NCBI RefSeq assembly: GCF_009646335.1
Contig: NZ_WJBU01000005.1
Span: forward strand, 1-64,000
DNA: 64,000 nucleotides
Direction of reading: 5' to 3'
Source of the DNA: Caenimonas koreensis DSM 17982
Lineage (GTDB): Bacteria; Pseudomonadota; Gammaproteobacteria; Burkholderiales; Burkholderiaceae_C
Position 1 is the first letter of the stretch. Every line of letters starts with the position of its first letter. This document shows, piece after piece, positions 53,494 to 62,914 of the stretch. A program made the position numbers and the translations under genes. The notes under the pieces were generated by a model. That model saw nothing but the letters and a program-made list of their open reading frames with translations. It was not told the origin of the DNA and searched no databases.

Positions 53494-54873
53494 TTACTGC
53501 AGCGACCGGACGACTTCCATCGCCTCCTCGATGCGCTCCACCGGGTGGATCGTGAGGCCCTCGATCTCGCGGCTGCCCTTTTTGGGCGCGTTTGCCTTCG
53601 GCACCACGGCAATGGAAAAGCCCAGCTTGGCTGCTTCGCGCAGGCGCTCCTGGCCGCGCGGCGCGGGCCGCACTTCACCGGCCAGGCCCACTTCACCAAA
53701 GGCAATGAAGCCCTTGGGCAATGCGCGGCCACGCAGGCTCGACGTGATCGCCAGCATCACCGACAGGTCAGCTGCCGGCTCGGAGATCCGCACACCACCC
53801 ACTGCGTTGACGAACACGTCCTGGTCCATGCACGCAACGCCTGCATGGCGATGCAACACCGCCAGCAACATGGCGAGCCGGTCGCGGTCAAGGCCAACGG
53901 ACAGGCGCCGCGGGCTCACACCGCCGCTGTCGACCAGCGCCTGGATTTCCACCAGCATGGGCCGCGTGCCTTCGAGCGTGACCAACACGCAGCTGCCGGG
54001 CACCGGTTCGCTGTGTTGCGACAGAAAAATCGCGCTCGGATTCGCGACGCCTTTGAGGCCCTTCTCTGTCATCGCGAAAACGCCGATCTCGTTCACCGCG
54101 CCAAACCGGTTCTTGATCGCGCGCACGAGCCGAAAACTCGAATGCGTGTCACCTTCAAAGTACAACACCGTATCGACCATATGCTCCAGCACGCGCGGGC
54201 CGGCCAGTGCGCCCTCTTTGGTGACATGGCCCACGAGCACGATGCACGTGCCGCTGGACTTCGCGGCGCGCGTGAGGTGCGCGGCGCACTCGCGCACTTG
54301 TGCGACAGAGCCAGGCGCGGACGTGAGCTGGTCGGAATAGACCGTCTGGATTGAATCGATCACCGCGACCGCAGGCTGCGTCGATGCAATCGTCGACAGG
54401 ATTTTTTCGAGCTGGATCTCCGCCAGCACGCTGACCTGCGACCGGTCCAGCCCGAGCCGGCGCGAGCGCAGCGCGACTTGCGCACCGCTTTCTTCGCCGG
54501 TGACGTATAGCGTAGGAACTCCAGCGCGCTGCAAGCCGTCGAGTGCCTGCAGCAGCAGTGTCGATTTGCCGATGCCCGGGTCACCACCGATGAGCACGAC
54601 TCCGCCTTCGACGATGCCGCCGCCGAGCACACGGTCGAGTTCAGAGATACCTGTGGGTGTGCGGTCAACTTCGCTGGCCTCAATGTCGGCAAGCACCGCG
54701 ACTTCCGAGGTCTTCGCCAGTGAAGCGAAGCGGTTCTTGACGGCGGCAGCTGGTGCTTCAGCAGTGGTTTCGATGAGTGTGTTCCACGCCTCGCAGTGCG
54801 GGCATTTGCCCAGCCAGCGCGCGCTGCTGCCACCGCATTCGGTGCAGATGAATGATGTCTTTTCCTTGGCCAT
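53494..54873 (-). CDS. radA: DNA repair protein RadA
   Basis: Protein of 459 residues. A four-Cys zinc finger (CTEC and CPHC at residues 10-27) precedes a RecA-like ATPase with Walker A GGDPGIGKSTLL near 97, the RadA-specific KNRFGAVNEIG near 265 and a Lon-type C-terminal domain (GVRISEPAADLSVMLAITSS). RadA speeds branch migration during recombinational repair. It is divergent from the hpa operon across 90 bp. Confidence 0.97.
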   Translation of the reverse strand: MAKEKTSFICTECGGSSARWLGKCPHCEAWNTLIETTAEAPAAAVKNRFASLAKTSEVAVLADIEASEVDRTPTGISELDRVLGGGIVEGGVVLIGGDPGIGKSTLLLQALDGLQRAGVPTLYVTGEESGAQVALRSRRLGLDRSQVSVLAEIQLEKILSTIASTQPAVAVIDSIQTVYSDQLTSAPGSVAQVRECAAHLTRAAKSSGTCIVLVGHVTKEGALAGPRVLEHMVDTVLYFEGDTHSSFRLVRAIKNRFGAVNEIGVFAMTEKGLKGVANPSAIFLSQHSEPVPGSCVLVTLEGTRPMLVEIQALVDSGGVSPRRLSVGLDRDRLAMLLAVLHRHAGVACMDQDVFVNAVGGVRISEPAADLSVMLAITSSLRGRALPKGFIAFGEVGLAGEVRPAPRGQERLREAAKLGFSIAVVPKANAPKKGSREIEGLTIHPVERIEEAMEVVRSLQ

Positions 54874-54923
54874 GTGCGGTGGACTATATCTGCGCAGCCT
54901 CACCGCAGAGCGGGAAACCCGCC

Positions 54924-54952
54924 TTGACCGCCATTCATTTCACATGTTAAAT
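54924..54952 (+). promoter_or_regulatory. Predicted promoter of the hpa operon
   Basis: TTGACC (54924-54929) and TTAAAT (54947-54952) are spaced by exactly 17 bp, matching 5 of 6 and 4 of 6 consensus bases. The expected start of transcription is near 54959, only about 5 nt before the hpaR ATG at 54964, so the message would be leaderless or nearly so. No Shine-Dalgarno sequence precedes hpaR. Confidence 0.55.
54937..54952. promoter_or_regulatory. Candidate HpaR operator
   Basis: ATTTCACATGTTAAAT is a palindrome with 14 of 16 symmetric positions, centred on ACATGT. It covers the -10 element of the predicted hpa promoter, where a MarR-type repressor would block RNA polymerase. HpaR of E. coli W is known to repress its own operon; the link to this exact site is inferred. 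Confidence 0.55.
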
Positions 54953-54963
54953 AAAAGCCCACC

Positions 54964-55395
54964 ATGGCCACACCATTCGTCCACCGCAACCTGCCGCGCC
55001 TGCTACTGCAAGCGCGTGAGTCGGTCATGGCGCACACACGGCCGAGCTTGCGCGAACACAGCCTGTCGGACCAGCAATGGCGCGTGCTGCGCGTGCTCGG
55101 TGAACACGGCGTTGTGGAAACAGGGCGTGTGGCGCGCGAGGCGTACATCGTGGGGCCGAGCTTGACAGGCGTGCTGGCACGCATGGAGCGCGATGGCCTC
55201 ATACGCCGTGAACGTGACCCGGCGGACCAGCGCCGCACCGTCGTTGAAGCCACGGCGAAAGGATTGAAGCTCGTGGAAAAACTCTCGCGCACGATCGAGG
55301 CGCATTACGAGTGGATGGAAAAGTCACTCGGCAAACGCAAGCTCGCACAGCTGTACGAGCTGCTCGACGAAGTCATTGAACTGGAGCAGCCATGA
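54964..55395 (+). CDS. hpaR: MarR-family repressor of the homoprotocatechuate operon
   Basis: Protein of 143 residues, a winged-helix MarR dimer. Helices and wing: SLREHSLSDQQWRVLRVLGE, GRVAREAYIVGPSLTGVLAR and IRRERDPADQRRTVVEATAK. HpaR proteins release DNA when bound to aromatic pathway acids. It is the first gene of the operon it should control and its stop overlaps hpaG1 as ATGA. Confidence 0.92.
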   Translation: MATPFVHRNLPRLLLQARESVMAHTRPSLREHSLSDQQWRVLRVLGEHGVVETGRVAREAYIVGPSLTGVLARMERDGLIRRERDPADQRRTVVEATAKGLKLVEKLSRTIEAHYEWMEKSLGKRKLAQLYELLDEVIELEQP

Positions 55396-56015
55396 GCATG
55401 CCCGCCATGCGCACGGTGTACGGCACGCTGCTGAACTTTCGCGGCGAGTTCGATGCATGGGCGCCGAAGATGAATGAGGCGCCCTACAAGGCACCGCCGA
55501 AAGCACCCGTGCTCTACATCAAGCCCGCCAACACCTGGAGCGCGGATGGCGCTGCGATCACGCTGCCTGCCAACGTGCCGCAAGTTGAAGTGGGCGCGAC
55601 GATCGGCATGGTGATGAAAGGTGGCAGCGAAGTGGCCGGCTATGTGTTGATGAACGATTTGTCAGTGCCGCACGCAAGCTTCTTTCGCCCGCCCGTGAAG
55701 TTCAAGTGCATCGACGGCTTTCTCGGCATCGGCAGCCGCCTGCGCGCACGCAATGAGGCAGGCGATCCTTCGGTGTTCAAGCTCGAAGTGCGCATCAACG
55801 GCGAGCTGAAGCAGACCGTCCGCTTTGCTGACCTGGTGCGCCCCGCCGATCGCCTGCTGGCCGATGTCGGCGAATTCATGACGATGGCTGCGGGCGATGT
55901 GCTGATGCTCGGCTGCGACGTCGGCAGGCCGCTCGCACGCGCGGGCGACACCATTTCGATCAGCATGCCAGCGCTTGGCACGCTCACGAATACGTTGATC
56001 GCGGAGGCACCGTGA
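55392..56015 (+). CDS. hpaG1: HpaG1, bifunctional decarboxylase/isomerase N-terminal subunit
   Basis: Protein of 207 residues of the fumarylacetoacetate hydrolase fold. With HpaG2 it decarboxylates 5-oxo-pent-3-ene-1,2,5-tricarboxylate and isomerises the product to 2-oxo-hept-3-ene-1,7-dioate. Family segments: RTVYGTLLNFRGEFDAWAPK, then APVLYIKPANTWS, and GYVLMNDLSVPH with FFRPPVKFKCIDGF. In enteric bacteria G1 and G2 are fused halves; here they are two genes overlapping by 4 nt. Confidence 0.92.
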   Translation: MSMPAMRTVYGTLLNFRGEFDAWAPKMNEAPYKAPPKAPVLYIKPANTWSADGAAITLPANVPQVEVGATIGMVMKGGSEVAGYVLMNDLSVPHASFFRPPVKFKCIDGFLGIGSRLRARNEAGDPSVFKLEVRINGELKQTVRFADLVRPADRLLADVGEFMTMAAGDVLMLGCDVGRPLARAGDTISISMPALGTLTNTLIAEAP

Positions 56016-56758
56016 AGACCGCGCGCATCATCCACAACGGCGTTGCGCAACGCGCTATGGAGCGTGACGGCCAGCTGGCTTTGGACGACGGCACGCTGGT
56101 CGCTTTCGACGCTGTGACGTGGCTGCCGCCGCTGGAGCCCACCCCGCTGCCGCGCACGATCCTCGCGCTGGGCCTGAACTACGCCGACCACGCGAAAGAG
56201 CTCGAGTTCAAGGCGCCCGACGAGCCGCTCGTCTTCCTCAAAGGCGAGACCGCGCTGACAGGCCACCGCCAAGTCACGCGGCGCCCTGCAGGCGTTGACT
56301 TCATGCACTACGAGTGCGAGCTCACGATCATCATCGGCCGCACGGCACGCAAGGTGAAACGCGATGACGCCTATGACTTCATTGGCGGCTACACCGTGGC
56401 CAACGACTACGCCATTCGCGACTATCTCGAGAACTGGTACCGGCCCAACCTGCGCGTGAAGAACCGCGATGCGACAACGCCGATCGGCCCTTGGTTTGTA
56501 GCTGCGAAGGACGTGCCCAACCCGATGGCGCTCGCACTCTCCACCACCGTGAACGGCAAGGTCACGCAATCGGGCAACACGAAGGACATGATCTTCGACG
56601 TGCCGTTCCTCATCGAATACTTCTGCGCTTTCATGACGCTGCAACCCGGCGACATCATTCTCACCGGCACGCCCGACGGCGTTGTCGATTGCAAGGCCGG
56701 TGATGTGATCGTCACCGAGATCGAGGGCATCGGCGCCCTCATGAACACCATCGGATAG
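56012..56758 (+). CDS. hpaG2: HpaG2, bifunctional decarboxylase/isomerase C-terminal subunit
   Basis: Protein of 248 residues, FAH superfamily. The metal-binding Glu-x-Glu site lies in MHYECELTIIIGRTARKVKR, with GLNYADHAKELEF before it and GDIILTGTPDGVVDCKAGDV near the end. It works with HpaG1 in the decarboxylation and isomerisation step. hpaE follows after 4 nt. Confidence 0.93.
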   Translation: MKTARIIHNGVAQRAMERDGQLALDDGTLVAFDAVTWLPPLEPTPLPRTILALGLNYADHAKELEFKAPDEPLVFLKGETALTGHRQVTRRPAGVDFMHYECELTIIIGRTARKVKRDDAYDFIGGYTVANDYAIRDYLENWYRPNLRVKNRDATTPIGPWFVAAKDVPNPMALALSTTVNGKVTQSGNTKDMIFDVPFLIEYFCAFMTLQPGDIILTGTPDGVVDCKAGDVIVTEIEGIGALMNTIG

Positions 56759-56762
56759 CCAC

Positions 56763-58220
56763 ATGCGAATCGACCATCTCATCGACGGCAAGCACGTTGC
56801 GGGCCGCGACTACTTCGAGACCCTGAACCCCGCAACGCAGGAAGTGCTCGCGGAAGTTGCATCGGGCGGTGAAGACGAAGTGAATGCTGCCGTTGCCGCA
56901 GCGAAGCAGGCTTTCCCGAAGTGGGCCGCGACGCCCGCGCCGCAGCGTGCGAAGCTGATCCGCAAGCTCGGCGACCTGATCGCCGCGCATGTGCCCGAGA
57001 TCGCGCAGATGGAGACGAACGACTGCGGGCAAGTCATCGCGCAGACCGGCAAGCAGCTGATTCCGCGCGCTGCCGACAACTTCTACTACTTCGCAGAAAT
57101 GTGCACGCGCGTCGATGGCCACACGTACCCGACCGAGACGCACCTGAACTACACGCTGTTCCATCCGGTGGGCGTGTGCGCGCTGATCTCACCTTGGAAC
57201 GTTCCGTTCATGACGGCGACGTGGAAAGTTGCGCCCTGCCTGGCTTTTGGCAACACCGCGGTGTTGAAGATGAGCGAGCTGTCGCCCATGACGGCGTCGC
57301 GGCTTGGTGAGCTCGCACTGGAGGCCGGCATACCGCCCGGCGTGCTGAATCTCGTGCATGGCTACGGCAAGCAGGCTGGTGAGCCGCTCGTGCGCCACAA
57401 AGATGTGCGCGCGATTTCGTTCACCGGCTCGACTGCCACAGGCAACCGCATCGTGAAGGAAGCGGGGTTGAAGAAGTTCAGCATGGAGCTTGGCGGCAAG
57501 TCGCCTTTCGTGATCTTCGACGATGCCGATCTTGATCGCGCGCTCGACGCTGCGGTGTTCATGATCTTCTCCAACAACGGCGAGCGATGCACGGCGGGCA
57601 GCCGCATCCTGGTGCAGCAATCGATCTACGCCGACTTCGCGCAGAAGTTCGTGGCGCGCGCGAAAAAGCTCACCGTTGGTGACCCGCTGGATGACAAAAC
57701 GATCATCGGGCCGATGGTTTCGCAGGCCCACCTCGCCAAGGTGCGCAGCTATATCGAACTCGGCCCGAAAGAAGGCGCGACGATGCTGTGCGGTGGCCTC
57801 GACGCACCGCAGCTGCCCGATCGCGTGAGGAAGGGCAACTATGTGATGCCCACTGTGTTTGCCGATGTGAACAACCGCATGCGCATCGCGCAGGAAGAAA
57901 TCTTCGGGCCCGTCGCGTGCCTGATTCCGTTCAAGGACGAAGCCGATGCGATCGCGCTGGCCAACGACATCGACTACGGCCTGTCGAGCTATGTGTGGAC
58001 AGAGAACATCGGCAAGGCGCATCGCGTAGCAGCCGCCGTTGAAGCAGGCATGTGTTTCGTGAACAGCCAGAACGTGCGCGACTTGCGCCAGCCGTTCGGC
58101 GGCACAAAAGCATCGGGCACGGGCCGTGAAGGTGGCACGTGGAGCTATGAAGTGTTCTGCGAGCCGAAGAACATCGCCGTGTCGATGGGTTCGCACCACA
58201 TTCCGCACTGGGGAGTCTGA
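56763..58220 (+). CDS. hpaE: 5-carboxymethyl-2-hydroxymuconate semialdehyde dehydrogenase
   Basis: Protein of 485 residues, NAD-dependent aldehyde dehydrogenase that oxidises the ring-cleavage product. NAD-binding ISPWNVPFMTATWKVAPCLA, the base Glu in MELGGKSPFVIFDDAD near 243, the catalytic Cys in NNGERCTAGSR near 280 and the EEIFGPVACLIPF segment are all present. Position between hpaG2 and hpaD supports the assignment. Confidence 0.95.
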   Translation: MRIDHLIDGKHVAGRDYFETLNPATQEVLAEVASGGEDEVNAAVAAAKQAFPKWAATPAPQRAKLIRKLGDLIAAHVPEIAQMETNDCGQVIAQTGKQLIPRAADNFYYFAEMCTRVDGHTYPTETHLNYTLFHPVGVCALISPWNVPFMTATWKVAPCLAFGNTAVLKMSELSPMTASRLGELALEAGIPPGVLNLVHGYGKQAGEPLVRHKDVRAISFTGSTATGNRIVKEAGLKKFSMELGGKSPFVIFDDADLDRALDAAVFMIFSNNGERCTAGSRILVQQSIYADFAQKFVARAKKLTVGDPLDDKTIIGPMVSQAHLAKVRSYIELGPKEGATMLCGGLDAPQLPDRVRKGNYVMPTVFADVNNRMRIAQEEIFGPVACLIPFKDEADAIALANDIDYGLSSYVWTENIGKAHRVAAAVEAGMCFVNSQNVRDLRQPFGGTKASGTGREGGTWSYEVFCEPKNIAVSMGSHHIPHWGV

Positions 58221-58222
58221 CC

Positions 58223-59095
58223 ATGGGCACACTCGCACTGGCAGCGAAGATCACACACGTGCCGTCGATGTACTTGTCGGAGTTTCCGGGGCCGAACTTC
58301 GGCTGCCGCGACGCCGCGATTGCAGGCCACAAAGAAATCGACAGGCGATGCCGCGCACTCGGCGTGGACACGATCGTGGTGTTCGATGTGCACTGGCAAG
58401 TCAACAGCGAATATCACATCAACTGCGGCCCAAAGTTTGAAGGCGTGTACACGAGCAACGAGTTGCCGCACTTCATCAAGAACCTGCCTTACGCCTATCC
58501 GGGCAACCCGGCGCTCGGCCACATGATTGCGGACACAGCGAATGAAATGGGCGTCAAGTCACGCGCACATTCCGATACGACGCTCGAGCTGCAATACGGC
58601 ACGCTCGTGCCCATGCGCTACATGAACAGCGACCAGCACTACAAGGTGGTGTGCGTGAGCGGCTGGTGCGACTGGCACGACCTAGATGAGAGCGGCCGCT
58701 TTGGCCTGGCCGTTCGCAAAGCCATCGAAGAGAAGTACGACGGCACTGTGGCGGTGTTTGCAAGCGGATCGCTGTCGCATCACTTCGCCGACAACGGGCG
58801 CGCACCCGAGTTCATGCACAAGCTCTACGACCCGTTCCTCGAACAAGTCGATCACCGCGTCGTCGAACTCTGGAAGCAAGGCGACTGGAAAACGTTCATT
58901 GGCATGCTGCCGATGTACGCGGACAAGTGCTGGGGCGAGGGCGACATGCACGACACCGCGATGCTGCTGGGCATGCTCGGCTGGACTGACTACAAGGCGC
59001 CCGCCGAAATCGTCACGCCGTATTTCGGCAGCTCGGGCACGGGGCAGATCAACGCGATCTTTCCGGTGACGAAATTGGAATCTGACCCCAATTAA
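58223..59095 (+). CDS. hpaD: 3,4-dihydroxyphenylacetate 2,3-dioxygenase
   Basis: Protein of 290 residues. Class III (LigB-type) extradiol dioxygenase that opens the homoprotocatechuate ring with a non-haem iron. Visible features include the N-terminal ITHVPSMYLSE histidine, a second in VVFDVHWQVN and FASGSLSHHFADNGRAPEFM with further His ligands. It starts 2 nt after hpaE. Confidence 0.94.
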   Translation: MGTLALAAKITHVPSMYLSEFPGPNFGCRDAAIAGHKEIDRRCRALGVDTIVVFDVHWQVNSEYHINCGPKFEGVYTSNELPHFIKNLPYAYPGNPALGHMIADTANEMGVKSRAHSDTTLELQYGTLVPMRYMNSDQHYKVVCVSGWCDWHDLDESGRFGLAVRKAIEEKYDGTVAVFASGSLSHHFADNGRAPEFMHKLYDPFLEQVDHRVVELWKQGDWKTFIGMLPMYADKCWGEGDMHDTAMLLGMLGWTDYKAPAEIVTPYFGSSGTGQINAIFPVTKLESDPN

Positions 59096-59109
59096 GGGAG
59101 CCGACCGGC

Positions 59110-59514
59110 ATGCCGCATCTCGTGATTCTCTACACACCCAACATCGAGAAGCTCACCGATCTTGATGTGCTGTGCCGCTCGCTGGCGGACCACATGCTCA
59201 CCGTGCGTGATGAAGCGGGCAAGCAGGTGTTTCCAACTGGCGGCACGCGCGTGCTGGCCTACCCCGCCGCGCATTACGCGGTGGCGGATGGCAAGGGCGA
59301 CTATGGCTTCATGTATCTCAACGTGCGAATGGCCGCGGGGCGCAGCGAGGCAGTCAAGAAGAGGGCGGGCGACGGCTTGCTCGATGTCGTGAAGCAGCAC
59401 TTCGCACCCGTGTTCGATTCGAGCTTGCTGGGCATCACACTGCAGATCGACGAGAGCCCGGGCCAGGTGTACGACGGCAAGCACAGCACCCTGCATCCGC
59501 TGTTTAACAAATGA
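59110..59514 (+). CDS. hpaF: 5-carboxymethyl-2-hydroxymuconate isomerase
   Basis: Protein of 134 residues, relative of 4-oxalocrotonate tautomerase (two fused small modules). It begins [15 protein letters not shown]; the residue after Met1 is the catalytic Pro2 of the superfamily. [20 protein letters not shown] near 80 is the usual helix of the second half. Overlaps hpaH as ATGA. Confidence 0.92.
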   Translation: MPHLVILYTPNIEKLTDLDVLCRSLADHMLTVRDEAGKQVFPTGGTRVLAYPAAHYAVADGKGDYGFMYLNVRMAAGRSEAVKKRAGDGLLDVVKQHFAPVFDSSLLGITLQIDESPGQVYDGKHSTLHPLFNK

Positions 59515-60308
59515 ACGAAGCACTGATCCAGCAACTGGCGCGCGAACTCAACGAGAGCGAGAAGTCGCGTGTGCAGCTTGAGCATTTCTCCAAGCGCTTT
59601 CCGGAGATGACGATTGAGGACGGCTACGCGATCTCGCGCGCCTGGGTCGCGATGAAAATTGCAGAAGGCCGCACGCCGCGCGGCCACAAGATCGGCCTGA
59701 CCTCGCGCGCCATGCAGCTGTCCAGCCAGATCGACGAGCCTGACTACGGCACGCTGCTCGACGACATGTTCTTTGAAGCCGGCGACATTCCCTTCGACCG
59801 CTTCATTGCGCCCCGCGTCGAAGTAGAGCTGGCGTTCATCCTCAAGCGCCGCCTGCAAGGCAGCCACATCACGATTGAAGACGTGCTCGACGCGACGGAC
59901 TACGTGCACCCCGCCATCGAAATCATCGACGCGCGCATTGAGCAGTTCGACCGGCACAGCAAGAAGATGCGCCGCGTGCAAGACACGATCAGCGACAACG
60001 CAGCCAACGCCGGCATCATTCTGGCGGGCCGCCAAGTCAAGCCGCGTGAGGTTGATCTGCCGTGGTGCGGCGCGATCCTGCGGCAAAACGGCGCGGTGGA
60101 AGAAACGGGCCTTGCCGCTGGCGTGCAGGGACACCCTGCTGTCGGCGTGGCGTGGCTCGCGATGAAGCTCGCGCCTTGGGGCGAGTTTCTTGAAGCTGGC
60201 GAAGTGGTGCTCGCAGGCTCGTTCACGCGGCCTGCCATCGCCAAACGGGGCGACCTCTTTGACGCTGACTATGGCGCGCTCGGCCGTTTTGAATTCCGGT
60301 TTGTCTGA
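59511..60308 (+). CDS. hpaH: 2-oxo-hept-4-ene-1,7-dioate hydratase
   Basis: Protein of 265 residues of the MhpD/HpaH hydratase family (FAH-like fold). Signature parts: [55 protein letters not shown] with the metal-binding Glu pair, and [14 protein letters not shown]. It adds water to the dienoate product of HpaG. Neighbours hpaF and hpaI confirm the role. Confidence 0.93.
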   Translation: MNEALIQQLARELNESEKSRVQLEHFSKRFPEMTIEDGYAISRAWVAMKIAEGRTPRGHKIGLTSRAMQLSSQIDEPDYGTLLDDMFFEAGDIPFDRFIAPRVEVELAFILKRRLQGSHITIEDVLDATDYVHPAIEIIDARIEQFDRHSKKMRRVQDTISDNAANAGIILAGRQVKPREVDLPWCGAILRQNGAVEETGLAAGVQGHPAVGVAWLAMKLAPWGEFLEAGEVVLAGSFTRPAIAKRGDLFDADYGALGRFEFRFV

Positions 60309-60338
60309 TCACCCTTTCTCTTCCAGCCAAGGACACCC

Positions 60339-61121
60339 ATGCAAACGCCCATCAATCCATTCAAGCAAGCGCTGCGCGACAAGCGAACGCAGATCGGCCT
60401 GTGGGTGGGTCTGGCAAGTCACTACTCCACCGAAATCTGCGCCGGCGCCGGCTTCGACTGGTTGTTGATTGACGGTGAGCACGCACCCAACGATGTGCGC
60501 TCCATCCTGCAGCAGGCGCAGACGATTGCCGCGTATCCGGATACGCATGCCATCGCTCGCGTACCCGTGGGTCACGGCAACATCGGCGTGACGCTGATCA
60601 AGCAGTACCTCGATCTGGGCATACAGACACTGCTCGTGCCCATGGTGGACACAGCGGAACAAGCCGCCGCGCTCGTGCAGGCGATGCGCTATCCGCCCGG
60701 CGGCATTCGCGGCATGGGCGGCGCGCGCGCATCACGCTGGGGCCGCATTCCCAACTACGCGAAAGAAGCAAACGACCAGGTGTGCCTGCTGGTGCAAGCC
60801 GAGACGCGCGAGGCGCTCAATAACCTCGATGCGATTGCGGCGACGCAAGGCGTCGATGGCGTTTTCATCGGGCCGGCTGACCTGTCGGCAGCGCTTGGAC
60901 ACGTCGGCGACCCGATGCACCCGCAAGTGCAGGCGGCGATTGAAGATGCAATCAAGCGCATCCACAAAGCGGGCAAAGCCGCAGGCATCCTCTGGCCCGA
61001 TGAAACAGTGGCTCGCCGCTACATCGACGAGTTGAAGACAGAGTTTGTTGCGGTGGGGCTGGATGGCAATCTGCTGACAAAGCACACCTCCGCCCTCGCC
61101 TCGCGTTTCAAATCAAAGTGA
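60339..61121 (+). CDS. hpaI: 4-hydroxy-2-oxoheptanedioate aldolase
   Basis: Protein of 260 residues, class II pyruvate aldolase of the HpcH/HpaI fold. Catalytic His in [10 protein letters not shown] near residue 48, Arg in IARVPVG, metal ligands Glu in [10 protein letters not shown] and Asp in [10 protein letters not shown] are present, with [17 protein letters not shown] between. It splits the last pathway intermediate into pyruvate and succinic semialdehyde, which feed central metabolism. Confidence 0.95.
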   Translation: MQTPINPFKQALRDKRTQIGLWVGLASHYSTEICAGAGFDWLLIDGEHAPNDVRSILQQAQTIAAYPDTHAIARVPVGHGNIGVTLIKQYLDLGIQTLLVPMVDTAEQAAALVQAMRYPPGGIRGMGGARASRWGRIPNYAKEANDQVCLLVQAETREALNNLDAIAATQGVDGVFIGPADLSAALGHVGDPMHPQVQAAIEDAIKRIHKAGKAAGILWPDETVARRYIDELKTEFVAVGLDGNLLTKHTSALASRFKSK

Positions 61122-61135
61122 TTGGAGAGCATGAA

Positions 61136-61912
61136 ATGAACGCCATTCTCAAACCCGTCGTCTCGACCATGCATCCGGACGAGTGGAAGGCGCGCGTGCA
61201 ACTTGCCGCGTGCTACCGCGTCTTCGACATGCTCGGCTGGGCCGAGATGATCTACAACCACATCACGGTGCGCCTGCCCGATAGCGTCACGGGTGGGCAG
61301 AAGCAGTTCCTCATCAACCCGTTCGGCCTTCATTACAGCGAAGTCACGGCAAGCAACCTGCTCAAGATCGACGTGAAGGGCAACAAGCTCGACGACAACC
61401 CGTGGCCTGTGAACCCGGCTGGGTTCACGGTGCATTCGGCGATCCACGAGAACCTGCCGCAGGCGCATTGTGTGATGCACACGCACACGACGGCGGGTCT
61501 CGCGGTGGCTTGTACGGCAGGTGGTCTGGCGCAGAACAACTTTTATTCCGCGCAGCTGCACGGCCTTGTCGCGTATCACGACTTCGAGGGCATCACGATT
61601 CATGCGGACGAAGCGCCGCGCCTGCTCAAGAACATCGGCGACAAGCCCACAGTCATCCTGCGCAATCACGGCCTGCTCACGTGGGCGCCGACGCTGCCGC
61701 TCGCGTTTGTGCGGCTGTGGACGCTGCAGCGCGCCTGCGAAATCCAGATGGCGCAGGCCGCGCTTGGCCCGGCGATTCCGGTGCCCGTCGCCGTCGCTGA
61801 AAAAACTGTGGCGGATTCTTTCCAGTGGGACCAGCGCTTCGGCGCGGGGCAGGACGTGTTCGATGCCATGGTGCGACGCGTCAATCGCATCGACGACTCT
61901 TACAAGCACTGA
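61136..61912 (+). CDS. Class II aldolase/adducin family protein
   Basis: Protein of 258 residues; ATG 61136 has GGAG 8 nt upstream and was preferred over GTG 61118. Zinc ligands of the class II aldolase fold are visible in CVMHTHTTAGLAVACT (HxH) and LRNHGLLTWAP (third His). It lacks sugar-phosphate-specific features of FucA/AraD; relatives often accompany aromatic or hydroxy-acid catabolism genes. Its step in this operon is unknown, as the hpa pathway is already complete without it. Confidence 0.88.
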   Translation: MNAILKPVVSTMHPDEWKARVQLAACYRVFDMLGWAEMIYNHITVRLPDSVTGGQKQFLINPFGLHYSEVTASNLLKIDVKGNKLDDNPWPVNPAGFTVHSAIHENLPQAHCVMHTHTTAGLAVACTAGGLAQNNFYSAQLHGLVAYHDFEGITIHADEAPRLLKNIGDKPTVILRNHGLLTWAPTLPLAFVRLWTLQRACEIQMAQAALGPAIPVPVAVAEKTVADSFQWDQRFGAGQDVFDAMVRRVNRIDDSYKH

Positions 61913-61918
61913 AGCGCG

Positions 61919-62914
61919 ATGACACAGCAGTTGAACAAGGTTTGCATCTACGGCGCTGGCGCCATCGGCGGGTGGCTGGGCCTGCGGCTGGCGCTAGCCG
62001 GTTGCGATGTGAGTGTGGTGGCACGCGGTGCCACGCTTGCGGCGGTGAAGGCGAACGGCCTCTCACTCACACAGGCCGCGAGCAGCAAAACGCAGAACGT
62101 GCGGGTGCGCGCCAGCGATACGCCCGCCGACTTAGGCGTGCAGGATGTCGTCGTCGTCGCGGTGAAGGCGCCTTCGATGGGCGAGGTCGCGAAGTCCATA
62201 GCGCCGTTGATTGGCGCCGACACCATCGTGCTCACTGCCATGAACGGCGTGCCGTGGTGGTTTTTCGAAGGCTTTGGCGGCAAGTTCGAAGGGCATGCGC
62301 TGCAGGCGGTTGACCCGGGCGGAAGCATCGCGAAGCAAGTGCCGGGCAAGCACATCATCGGCTGCGTGGTGCACGCGAGCTGCTCGCTCGACGCGCCTGG
62401 GCATGTGCGGCAGCACTTCGGCAACAAGGTGATCATCGGCGAGCCGTCGGGCCAGAAGACGCAGCGTGCGCGCGCGTTGCAAGCGCTGCTTGAACGCTCG
62501 GGGCTGGAGTCCGTGCTGTCGGATCAAATCCAGCGTGATGCGTGGTTCAAGCTGTGGGGCAACATGACGATGAACCCCATCAGCGCCATGACCGGAGCCA
62601 CGACTGACCGCGTGCTCGACGATGAACTTGTTCGCGCCTTCATCGGCAAAGTCATGCTCGAAGCCAAAGAGATCGGCGCGCGCATCGGCATACCGATCGA
62701 CCAGCAGCCTGAAGACCGGCACCAGGTCACGCGCAAGCTCGGCGCGTTCAAGACGTCGATGCTGCAAGACGTGGAAGCGGGTCGCGCTGTAGAGCTTGAT
62801 GCGCTGGTGACGGTGGTGAAAGAACTGGGCGCACTGACGGATGTGCCGACGCCCTGGACAGACGCGCTGCTGGGCCTGGCGCGGCTGCATGCGCGGGTGC
62901 GCGGGTTGTATTGA
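61919..62914 (+). CDS. 2-dehydropantoate 2-reductase family protein (PanE-like)
   Basis: Protein of 331 residues. The Rossmann motif GAGAIGGWLGLRLA is near residue 13 and the C-terminal ApbA/PanE helical domain has the conserved Lys and Asn in FKLWGNMTMNPISAMTGA, then DVEAGRAVELDALV. True PanE reduces ketopantoate for coenzyme A synthesis. Its place in a catabolic operon, directly after the aldolase-like gene, suggests a ketoreductase acting on a related 2-oxo acid instead. Confidence 0.88.
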   Translation: MTQQLNKVCIYGAGAIGGWLGLRLALAGCDVSVVARGATLAAVKANGLSLTQAASSKTQNVRVRASDTPADLGVQDVVVVAVKAPSMGEVAKSIAPLIGADTIVLTAMNGVPWWFFEGFGGKFEGHALQAVDPGGSIAKQVPGKHIIGCVVHASCSLDAPGHVRQHFGNKVIIGEPSGQKTQRARALQALLERSGLESVLSDQIQRDAWFKLWGNMTMNPISAMTGATTDRVLDDELVRAFIGKVMLEAKEIGARIGIPIDQQPEDRHQVTRKLGAFKTSMLQDVEAGRAVELDALVTVVKELGALTDVPTPWTDALLGLARLHARVRGLY

